In this document: positions 46,112 through 57,400 of the stretch, piece by piece
How the letters are laid out: each line of letters begins with the position of its first letter
Numbering within the stretch: position 1 is the stretch's first letter
Assembly (NCBI GenBank): GCA_037126765.1
Contig: JBBCBC010000031.1
Coordinates: 10,611,638 to 10,675,637, forward strand
Direction: 5' to 3'
DNA from: Stenogyne calaminthoides
Taxonomy: Eukaryota > Streptophyta > Magnoliopsida > Lamiales > Lamiaceae
Length of the DNA: 64,000 nucleotides
The notes under the pieces: model-generated
What the model was told of the DNA's origin: nothing
What the model saw: only the letters and a program-made list of their open reading frames with translations
Databases searched by the model: none
Position numbers and translations under genes: made by a program

Positions 46112-46468
46112 TCAACAAAAATACTCGCAGCCGCAAACCGTCCCAACGCAACCGTAAAAGGGTACCCTATCACCAAATTTGGCCTCACAAGCTTCCTTAC
46201 ATTTAAGATCTTTTGGAAAAGAACATGTTACAGAAGATATATTCTCCTCACATAATGGCCTTTTCGATACCACTAGTTTATCTGCATAAATAAATAAAAA
46301 AGAAACAAAAATTCAATCAAATTATTTGAATAACTATTATGATATACTATAAACTTTTATTACAAACACAAGTAAATTAATTAAGAAAAATTAGTTCATG
46401 GAAGTGATCTTACCCGTGAGAGAAACAAGGACAATTATTAACAAGAATGACCACACAATCTTTGCCAT
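46112..46468 (-). CDS. Defensin-like (DEFL) secreted cysteine-rich peptide, unit 3 copy, intact
   Basis: Exons 46468-46414 and 46281-46112 encode the same 74-residue precursor as the unit 2 gene: an 18-residue signal peptide, then an eight-cysteine domain with CKEAC and CGCEYFC motifs. The TATA box (46526-46519) and the leader are conserved. A Mutator-like MITE begins about 250 bp upstream (46721). Unlike unit 2, the 3' flank is the uninterrupted ancestral sequence (empty CATAAAGT site at 46092-46099). No lesion is seen, so this is the best candidate for a normally expressed copy. The spacing is that of plant defensin-like peptides; the target or role cannot be read from the sequence. Confidence 0.85.
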
Positions 46469-46518
46469 CTTCTACTTGAAAATTAATTTTGTTGTGAATT
46501 CTAAGCAATAGGAATTCC

Positions 46519-46526
46519 TATTTATA
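46519..46526 (-). promoter_or_regulatory. TATA box of the unit 3 DEFL gene
   Basis: TATAAATA on the minus strand, 51-58 bp before the ATG. Confidence 0.65.
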
Positions 46527-46720
46527 CACAAAATATAGTAATATTTATATAGGAACGTTTTTATTTTTTTACTATAAGTGCCAATGTGCCAGCTTCTATA
46601 AAGAAAGGGTCAAAAGCTTTGAATATGATTCGCCTGATTTGGTAATCATTAATAATTCATTTCGCTGGTTGTTTCCATATGAATCTTTATTTTCTTATAA
46701 TTGGCAGGTATTAATATCAG

Positions 46721-47687
46721 GAGTGCCACTAAACACACCCCAAAATCCTCTAAACACACCCCATTTATTAAGCACACCCCAATAGAATTTAAAAATTAAC
46801 ATGCATTATTAAACACACCCAAACTTTTTCCTATTATATCCTTCTTCTATCAAAATATGAAAAATAACATTTTCCTACCTTTCTTTTTCTCATGAACATT
46901 TCTCTCCTAAAAAAATCATTTGATTCTTTTGTATTCATTAATTTTTTATGAAAACATTCTTAAAATTTTATATAAGATCAGAAATATATTACAAAAAAGT
47001 CAACTAAATTATTTCAAACATAAATAAATTCAAAAACTTAATCAGAAAAAAAAAACTTCAAAATCATAAAAAAGCTAAATACAAAATAAAAACATTAAAA
47101 ACTAAACTAAATTTTAAAAAAATATTTAAATTAAAAAAACTGAAAAAATTAAATAAAATCTGTAAAATATTTATAAAAAAAATCTAAAAACAATTAAGAT
47201 TAAAAAATCAGTAAAACTAAATAAAATCTGAAAAAGCATTTTAATTAAATTAATTTTGAAGAATTATTTTATTTTTTAATATTTTATTTAGTTTTACTTG
47301 GTTTTTTATTTTTTCTTAATTTACTTATTTTGAAGATTTAATAATATTTTATAAAATTTAATTTATTTATTTTTTCAATTTTTGCTTATTTGATTTTTTT
47401 TTTATTTAGTTCATTTTAAAGATATATTTACTGCTTTATTATTTTTATATTTTAATTTATTTTTTTCAAAATTTTTAAAATTATTTTTCCATATATAATA
47501 ATTTTAAAAATTTAAACTTACAAAAAGTAAAGATTCAATTTCAAAAAACTTAGAGTACTAAAATCAAAATAAATAAAACTTAAAAAAAAAAGATAAAATA
47601 GTATCCCGTATTTATATAGGGTAACTTAGTCATTCTATATATATCTATTTTTTGTTTTAAAAATTATGGGTGTGTTTAGAGGAACGC
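46721..47687. mobile_element. Mutator-like MITE, unit 3 copy with a damaged right end
   Basis: The left TIR and both TAATATCAG flanks are present (46712-46720 and 47688-47696). The right end reads GGTGTGTTTAGAGGAACGC and not ...GTTTAGTGGCACTC: the outermost ~20 bp have been lost or replaced. The interior has more indels than the unit 1/2 copies. Confidence 0.85.
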
Positions 47688-47696
47688 TAATATCAG

Positions 47697-49975
47697 CGCG
47701 GTGCTAATTTTTATAAGGCAATGAGTTAGTTGGATCAGTAGTTTTCTGGCGAATTGAATTGTATGTCTAGTCCACCGACGTTTAAAATTTGATTGATTCT
47801 GCTGCAGTTGATTTTCTACACCAATTGGTTCAATTTTCAGGAACATTGAAGATGATCACTTTAGTAGTATGATTCTATAGCGTCTCTTTTTTAATTTATC
47901 ATCCATTTATTAATTTTTGAAGCAATTTCACATTTTGTTGTAACATTTATAATTTTTATGATTTACACTTCGTTGATTGCTTGTGGTTGATTTTGTTGTT
48001 TTTCTGCACAATGATATCTTCGTTGAGTTTATTGAATATTTTTTTCATTTGAAATATTAATTGCATTATTTGTATTTTAGTACAAAGAAAGTGATTCTCT
48101 ATCTAATATTCATGTAATCTAGTCAATTTCGCTGTCAAAAGTCTAAATCCTGATTTTTAAAAAAAACTATCAAAAGTCTGAATGTGATTCTCTCATATTC
48201 AAAATGTATGTCATCTGCGATTCATTCACACATATTAAATAAATCATTGTAATCCTTTTATACCCTTATTTAATAGCTTTGATATTTTACAAAATATATT
48301 GAAGATTATTTTTATTAAAATTATTTTTTATGTATTTAAGAGTAAATTGGGAAGAAACTTTATTAATTAACATTGAAAAATTGAAAAATGCATAACGATA
48401 TATAAACTGCAAATGTAGTAAATAGCCAGTGACATACATTTTGAATAGGAGGGAGTATATTGTTTAAGGGCTATTTTGCATAGGTTCGGGTGCTAAGATA
48501 TACGGGTGCGAGAATAAGAATTTTTAAAAAATTTAGGGGACAATACGACAAGGATACTTCTGTTTATTTATATTATTATATACAATACCTATAAAATATA
48601 TATAAATTTAATATATCAAATGTTTGTAATTCACATAAAAGTTAGACACTTTCAATTATTTAATGTAAATAAGTAACAAAACACTAATTTAAATAACATC
48701 AGTTCAATACCTAAGTTATAATAAGGAATTCAATAAAAAAACAAGTGATATATTGTCAATATAAGTTATACATTACATAATAATGTTCAATTGAAATAAT
48801 ACATCTAATTTTTAATAACACGATCATTTAGAATTTTAGTCTTGAACATCAAAAAAATAAATAAATAAAATCAAATAAAAGTAATTTTTATTTTTAAATT
48901 AATCCCTCACGCACCCTTCCCGCACCGAATATGCATATCCAGCGAATGCATATCCAGCGTATCAAATTCGCTTATCATGATAATTTTTTAAATTTATTCA
49001 CAGATTCGCCACATGACGTATCCTGTGCAAATCATATGTGAATCGCACCCGCAGCATATGCGTATCTAGTATTGCATTATGGAATTATTAGAAGAATCCG
49101 TGAATCATAGCTTAAGGGTGTTATCTTTTTTTTCTACTTTATTAATCTTTTACTCCCTCCATCCCAAATCAATTTTCACAGTTGACTTTTATATGTGTTT
49201 TTGCGATCGAATTTTGTACTAGTAATTGAAATGATAAAATGATTTTTAAGGAGAGGTATGATAGATAAGCAATGAACTAATGACTCTCCACTAGAAAAAT
49301 TTCTAACAAAAAGATTGTAAGGTACAAAGTATCGTTAAAGTGACTCTAAGATACAATTTGTACCAAAAATACCCCTTATCTCATTTTTATATGTATTCAT
49401 AATATTTTTTTTTTTGACCAAGTACACATTTTGGGAAAGTATATATTATTTTGGGAAAGTGCAGATTCAAAATACAAATTTTATAAAATCTGAAATTTAA
49501 ATTAAATTATATAAAAAGATTGCAACTAATAAAAAGTGGAATAAAAAAGACGAAAAGTGCAGAAAATTTAAAAAACTGCACTCCAAAATGCATCAGAAGT
49601 GTAGAAAACGTGTCAGGCGTGCAGAAAACGGACAGAATGACAATTTAGACTTTTTAACCATATTTTTGTACCTTAGAGTCAAAATAAAGTTACTTTATAC
49701 CTTAGAATCACTTGGGGAGTGACTTTGTACCTTAGAGTCACTCCACCGATAAGCAATATCGACATATATTTCGTTTTACCAAAATACTTGGCATTATAAT
49801 CACTTATGAAAAATTGTCATAATTTTGTATTTACTGGACGAAAGTCCATAAGACATTTTTATTGCACAAATATCAATTTTTAAACAAGAGGGCTATTAAA
49901 CAAAAACACGTTAAAAAGTTACATGTTGACCTGCTTCCAAAATATAGCACAGCTACATCTACAAGAAATGAAGCA
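47697..49975. other. Unit 3-specific block, no gene seen
   Basis: It replaces the 3.8 kb found at 12770-16580 in unit 1. It contains MITE-like inverted pairs: TATTCAAAATGTATGTCA near 48197 with its reverse near 48430, and GTGACTCTAAGRTAC near 49340 with its reverse near 49730. Stowaway-like CTCCCTCCATCCCAAAT occurs near 49154. No supportable coding region. Confidence 0.5.
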
Positions 49976-50071
49976 TATAAAAAAGATTATGCAAACGTAC
50001 AAATCTGTATGTTTGAGATTAATATAAAGGAATTGATTTTACAACATTTCTATAATTTTATTGGAAAATTT

Positions 50072-51805
50072 TAAGGAGATACAAGTTTTTCATAGAAATA
50101 TCAATTAGATACAAACATACCACCCTATTTTAATTTGATACAAAATGAAAAATAAAGTACCCTTTATACCCTTACTCTTATATCACATAAGTTATGTGTA
50201 CCTTTAATAATAAAAAAATAAAAGCAGTCAAGCCAGCGGGATTTACTCTTATATTTGTACTATTAATTAAAAAAAACCACCGGCACAAATGAATTAATAC
50301 TCCCAAATTAAAAATTTTGAGTTGGTATGCTGTGAAACTTGCTCACCGTAAAACTGGTTTTTTTTTACAGACATACACTTTAGTAATATAAGTCACACAC
50401 TTTAGTAATATAAGTCACACACTTCAGTTATCACTACGACACTCTTTGCTATAATATAAGTCACACCCTTCATTTTTATGAGTAATACTCTTTATAGTAA
50501 AAAGTCACATACTTTACAGTAAAAAGTCACACACATTAGTAATATAAGTCACACTTCTTAACCAGTTTTACCGTTTTCACACTATACTTTACCAAAAAAA
50601 AATTCATATCTCTACTGCGCTCTGCACTCTCTCTCTCTACTCCACCCCCGTGTTTCTCTGAAATCGGCATAGAAACCGGCGTTTGAGACGACGGGGGTTT
50701 CCACGGCAAGGAAAGACCCAGACGCCTAGATACCGGTGGGCGTCTTGTGGCGGGACGGGGAGGTGGGGAGGAGGAAGGGATTGAGGCCGGAGAAGGAGGG
50801 GATTTTGTTGAGAGAGAGTGAGGGAGGAAGAAGAAGTCATGGCGGAGGTGGCGATCTATGTCGGTGAAGATCTTGGAGGCGTTGTATGTGGCGAATCATG
50901 GATCTGTTCTCGGATCCGGCCGCCCGGGGTGCACGGATGCGGCGATTTTGAAGGTGATGGCGGTGGGTTTTGCAGGGTGGTGGTGGAGGCGGCAGGTTTG
51001 GTGGTGGTGGTGGTTTTTGCAGCGTTTGTAGAAGGCAGATAGAAGAAGGGGGTGGTTTGGGTGGTGGTGGATTTTGAATGATTTTTGTTTCAAATTTTGT
51101 ATAGAAGAAGGGGGAGATTTGGGTGGTGCTGGGGGTGGTTGTGGTGGATTTGTTGGCGTGCGGATCCGCCGGGACGAATGCAGAAGGTGGAGTCAGGATT
51201 TTTTTTTTTTTTTTTAATTGTGCTAATATTTGTTACGTGTGTGCAAATATTTTTTTCTTCATTTGTGCAAATTTACTTTTCTCCATTTCTGTAATTAGTA
51301 AAATGTTCTGCATTTGTGCAAATATATTTTGCATTGGGATTGAATTTATTGTGTTTATGCAAAAAATAAATAATAAGACAAAATAAAAAATTTATGAATA
51401 TTTTTAGGCCCCCTGAAGGGCAATGTTTTACAAATGGTTGCATTTTAAAATTTTGTAAATTTTATTTTAAAATAGAGTAAAATTGAAATTATGCAAAAAA
51501 TTATATTGTGTTGTGCAAAATGAAAATAAATATTAAAATGGAGTAAAATTTGAATTTTTTTTCTAATGAAATTTAAAGTTTTAAAAAAAAATATTTTATA
51601 ATGATGTAAAATTGAAATTGTGCAAAAAAATTATTTGTCTGTGCAAAAATAAGAATAGCGCACGAAAAAAAAAGGGTTGGTTGAATAATAAAGGGTATTG
51701 AAGTCATTTTACGCCCCATTATGTATCTATTTGAAAGAAATGATTTTCATTGTATTAGATTATAATAAACCACTCTACTTTGTATCTATTTGAAACTCCC
51801 CCTAA
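50072..51805. mobile_element. Putative Mutator-like element with captured gene-like sequence, unit 3
   Basis: Counterpart of 16671-18395. The GC-rich centre at 50640-51180 differs from both other units. Confidence 0.5.
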
Positions 51806-52920
51806 TTTTAGTCTTATGGTATTAGGGTCTAATATTATTATTATACAAACATTTATATGAAATATTTCATGGATTTTTAATTCATGTAGATAAGGAAGCG
51901 GATGAAATAGAAGGAGTGTTTTTTTTGTCTATACAGTGACACCCCCTTTCTACATACATTAACACAGTGTTGTTCATGCAGTATCACAATTTTTCAAGAT
52001 CTTACATGTGTTATTATAAGGACAAATATGTGTTACTTTTTTTTATATTAACACATTTTTGCATTATAGTAACACAAATTTTGAAGTGAGTTTTCATGTT
52101 TTATCTTTGAGCAAGTTTTCATATTTTGTCTTTGCGGGAATTTTTTGAAAAATTCATTTATCTCGATTTGATCCGTTAAGAATCTTCTAATTTTCAATTG
52201 CTTACTTAAATGTCTAATATTTCACGTGATTGCCCCTCTATTTTATATAATCAAATCAAGTAAGTCAATGTTTTTTTTAACTGAATGAATCTAATACATT
52301 AATTGTAGTTTACACAAAATCTCTCTCATTAATTGTCATGATGGATCTGGAAAAGAATCCAATTAATAAGTCAATATTTTACATTAAAAATATATTGAAA
52401 AGGAATAATATCAATTAATTTGGAAGAAAGGCAGTTAAAAAATTCAAGTTTCTAAACATGTTCGCACGGGATTGGGTTTTAATTATTCTTGATACAGAAT
52501 AATATATTAAAATTTGAGCAGTTTAAATACAAAAACCTTGCCGCCATCACAACAAATGTTCTTTACCAAAGCACCAATTTCGATTTGACTCTAATTTGCA
52601 GCTCCAATTTACAAATCGGTTTGAACTATGAAACAAATAGCTAAAATGAAGTTTGTTAGGAAATTGATTAAATTGAATTAATTTTATACCTCTCTACAAC
52701 TTTAAACTTTTAAATGAGATGAAACTCGTTCATAGTATCAGGGCTACTAAAAAACAAATGAAATATGACAATACACTCAATTTCCCAAGAACCCATAAAT
52801 TTTATCTCCTCTCACGCCGTCATGGGTGTTTGGTTTCACCACATCCATAGTATCAGTTGCTGATTTACAAAGCCATTCTGGAACAGATTGATGACGATTG
52901 AATGTACCAAAATACCCTCA
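51806..52920. other. 3' flank of the synergin-like gene, no other gene seen
   Basis: 52060-52860 is unlike units 1 and 2. Only the 59 bp after the stop codon are shared, so the intact gene and the fragments have different downstream sequence. Confidence 0.55.
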
Positions 52921-54364
52921 TCAGCCGAAGTTTAACTGTGGTAAATTTGGAGGGTCACTGCTTATCAAGTTTGCCCAAAGGTTTGCAAGTGTGATGAAGC
53001 ACTGCTCGTTTCCCCACGTTATCATCTTTAGGTCTGGCAGATATATGAAAGGAGATATTCATAAGCAGAACATCATTACAGTTTTCCAAGGGACAAAAAT
53101 ATGTCCTAATACAATATTTTTTTGGATAATTAGCCTCTAAAAGTTAACATTTTTCCAATTTTACTCCCCTTCTTTCACTCGCAATCAAATTTACTCCTGG
53201 AGGTACACTTCTATTCTCACATTTGGTCCCACTGTTAGTTGACCGTCTGTGACGAAATCAACTATTTAGGAGTGCTAAATTTAAAAGTTTATTACTTAAA
53301 TGTATTTATCAAAGAAATCATTTTTTTTATTTATTACATATAACACCCAAAATAATTGACTATGTCAGTCAACTAACGGTGGGACCAAATGTTGGAGTAA
53401 AAGTGTACTTTCCAGGACCAAATTTGGTGGTGAGTGAATCAGGGGGACCAAAACTGGAAAAATATAAAGATTAGGGACAAAATGATATTAACCCTACATC
53501 AGGCAACAAAATACAGCGGTGAGTTCAGGGAACAAAGATACAAAGTACACTTAACTATGTAAGTTGAATTTGTCTACCTGGTATCACTCCTTTTGTCAGC
53601 ATTGAGAGACGACATCTAGATTCTTTTTCTGTAAAAACATAATTTTGAAGTGTAACCACATCAAGACCAATGACGTGCTGGATGGACTCCAACAATGATG
53701 TATCATCTAAAGTTGTTGAAAGTGCCTTTTCAAGTCCTGAAGTTGACCATACAGCATTGCATTCCTCTAGTAAAGTATAGATGGCTGGCGAGTCTTCTGA
53801 ACCTGATAAAATCCAAGGCATGAAAAGTTTGGCTGATGCTCCGAGAACCACCACTACCCTGTAGATCTCTCCAAGGGCTAAAAGAAACTTCCTCCCTGTT
53901 GTCATTGTTCTGATTTTAGAGAACTGAAATGGAAAAAAATATATGGAGGGCATAAAATAAATGTGCCTCATTCATCATCTTGTTTTATTTCTACATAACT
54001 TATTGGTAAGAAAATAATAATCCGTTGTTGTCTCTTGTACACCAGTTGTACGTGCAACTCTATACAACTAATATTTTTTAGTGAAAAGAACTAATATTGT
54101 TCAGTGAAAACAACTAAAACTAACCAACTAATACAGTTCAGTGAAAACAACTAAAACTGATCAACTAATATTGTTCATTGAAAACAACTAATACCATTTA
54201 AAAATGCACTTGAGTTGCATGGTGCACCACTTGAGGACGGACCCGTGAATTTCATTTTATAAAGGCACAATTTATAACAGTGTAACTAAATGCACTTTTG
54301 AATTTTTTATATATCTTTAAAAATTATTTGACCTAAGTATCTTTATATTAACAGAGTCAAATAC

Positions 54365-54404
<40 letters not shown>

Positions 54405-57400
54405 AATATGAATTATACATATTTCTTTCTTTATTTCGCTATCTCTTACTCACCTAAATGATAATAAGAAATTTATGTGGGAAGCTTTGAAATTAATTAA
54501 AAACTCTAACTTCGTCAAATTAACAATAAATAATTAATAAAGACAAAAATTTGTATGAGACGGTTTCATACGTGAGATAGTGTACAATCGAACACAAATA
54601 ATACTTATCATTCCAAAATATTAAAACATTAATATACAATTTATACTCCGTCTCACTGTGAGACCGTCTCATACAAATGTGTCTCAACTATAAAAATATA
54701 TTTTTTAAAAAATAAGTGGGGCAGGGGGGCCCAGTGACCCCTTGGCCCCTACGTAGTTCCGTCCTTGTGCACCCGGTGCATAAAAGACTTCATCTCACCT
54801 TATTTATATTTCAGTTATCAACATGATTACGAAATACTTTAAACAGTATTAACTTTTTTTTTTTTTAACTTAAGTATTACCTTGAGGTTCAGATAGTAAC
54901 TGGATTTGAACTTGTTTTTCCACTGCTTTATTCCAAATTGAGGCACCATGTTTTAACTCACGAATACAAGCAGATATCATCTCAGACCATGAGGAAACAT
55001 ACATATTTCGTTCCTGCAACGATCCTGTGGTCAAGAACATAAGCATTGCGTTTGAATGTCTTAGAAGTTCCATAGCTGATCCCAGATCCTTCTCCACCTA
55101 CAGTTCATCAAGAAAATGATATTTGAAGATTAAAAAAAATGCCGTGAAGCGAGCTAGGTAATTGCAGATAAGATTAACATCCATAAACAGGGTTTCAATC
55201 AATTATATTGTTCATACCACGATGCACATAACTATCAGCTAATGATCATAGAACTCAACAAACTACATACCAGTAACAACCGACGTGATAAGTGATATTC
55301 TGATTCGAGTCTTTGGAACTGCGGCTCCAGCAAAACTTGAGCAATTTCATTGAGATTGCTTTCTCCGGAAGGGTTTGAAGCAGTTTCTTCAGAAACAAAA
55401 TTCATTTGTTCAAGTTCTGCACAGACCGTCTACATAAAATTGTGGGAATTAGACATTAAATTTTAATATGCATATCAAAAGACATGAGTTTTTTCAATTC
55501 AACAATACAAAATATATTTGTGCAAAATGCACGCACTTCTAAAAAACTGAATTAAGAAATTGAATATACACACCTCATCCACTGCTTGTTAACTAACTAA
55601 AATATCTTGTTTCATTACCATATGGATAAAGGACTACCTCATTTTTCACTGGAAAGTTAACAGTATAATTGTTATGCTTTGATAGTTAAAGGGGTAAGTG
55701 GTGAATATTTTTCAACTAATCTCATAGCCAATACCAATGCAAGAATAAATTGTACCTTTATACAGGATAATGAGGATGTTTGGAAAATCAAATATAAAAT
55801 TACACTCGTGCATGTAAAACATAAAACAGCCAAGTTCTGACGGTTTCACCTTGAATTCATTATCAAGAGGTACGGCCTCTGCATCTAAGTCAACGCCAGC
55901 ACTACTTTGAACTTGCTAATAAAAAAGGGCAAATTATTGAAATTAGCAATTACAGACAGAACGATAAGAAGAAAAGGCAAGAGGGTAAAATCCTGCTTGT
56001 AATTTAATAAATTTTTCAGAACTAACAACACACTTGAAAATATTTACAACAATCTGAAGAGGATAGTAATCCTGCCTTCACTATGATGCATACCTTTAGG
56101 CTTTCAATGTGGCGTTTGGCAACAAAGTACAACTCTTGCTTCAATTTAGAATAAAAATCCAAATAATTATTCAGCTTCACAGATGTGCTCTCATATGTAT
56201 CTTCCATACTACTAAGAGATGCCTCACTCCCAGCACTCATTTGCAAGGCATCCTTAAAGTCCCATGAACTATCATCCAAAAGATCGTCATTATTTAGTAA
56301 ATTGGAACTTGGATCTGTACTTGGTAGGTCCAACAGAGTTTCATTGGGGTTTTGGGCAGGATTCATGGAAGAGGTCTGTTCAATTTGGCTGTATAAATTA
56401 GATATCAGATCATTGATAGAGATAACTTTGGTAGCAGTGTGATTATTTTTTCGTTCAAAACTAGACTTGTGCATAAACACATCTTGAAGATCTGAAGATC
56501 CTTCACTTTCAGGCTCTTCATTGCCAAAAATAGACAGTGGGATTGCACCTTTGTGGTAATTTGACTTCGCTTTCTTCTCCTATAAGTGAACAATCAGCAT
56601 TAGTAAACAAACAAGAAAAGGAAAAAAAAGCGAAATTTTGTCATCCAAATTAAGGGGTCGTAACCTTTTGAGAATGCAATGCTCTACTCTCTAGGTAGGA
56701 CAGAAAAAGAGTCTATCTCTCTCTACCTAGTGAAATTTCAAATAATGCACTAAGGAGTATGGGCAGCTAGAAAAAAATGGTGTCAACTATTTGGTTGAGA
56801 AAGAAGAAAATTTGACATAACTAAGACAACAACATAACATGATTAAATAGCAAGAAAAGGTCTGAATGAAGACAATGGCAGGATAAGCAGGGTGAAGTTA
56901 AATATACATATGCACCTGGTATAATTTTATACTTGTGTTGACAATTACAAGCTCTATACAATATAACAAGAAAGACACAAATCTCAGGCAATAATCCCAA
57001 ACTGGAAGCACAACAGTTTAGACATTGTGCAGTCAACATGTGATCTATGCCTAAACCCTCAGTAGTCAATGATAAGGGTCGTCCCCATTCTATTTATCAG
57101 AGTTGCAGACAAAATTCTTAGCAACAAAGAAAACACAAAATTAAGGAATCCGGTATGAAGGGATTTTGAATGAATCTTTTAATTAATTACCTGGATTTTT
57201 CCATCTGGAGTTGATATAGCGTCGTTAACAGGCGAAAAAACATCAATGGTAGATACTTCCTGAAACAAACACAGAGACTTAAACCAGGCAAAATATATCT
57301 AGTGATAAAAGAATTTAGGACAAAAAGAATTGGAAAAAGAGAAAGTTACAGCTGGCTTTGGTCCAGTTTCTGATGAAGCATCAGTAAAATCTCCAAAATC

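Larger units (their letters stand above)
40679..54650. repeat. Tandem segmental duplication, unit 3
   Basis: It begins at the DEFL-intron breakpoint and continues into the non-duplicated synergin gene. The exact right limit is where the unit 1/2 copies of the hAT element stop (about 54645). It is shorter than unit 2, with a deletion at 43658 and a replaced block at 47700-49975, and it is visibly more diverged from units 1 and 2 than these are from each other. Confidence 0.9.

Noticed and set aside
54870..55097. Stand-alone 75-residue gene
   Set aside because: It is exon 7 of the synergin-like gene read through its donor site into intron 7.
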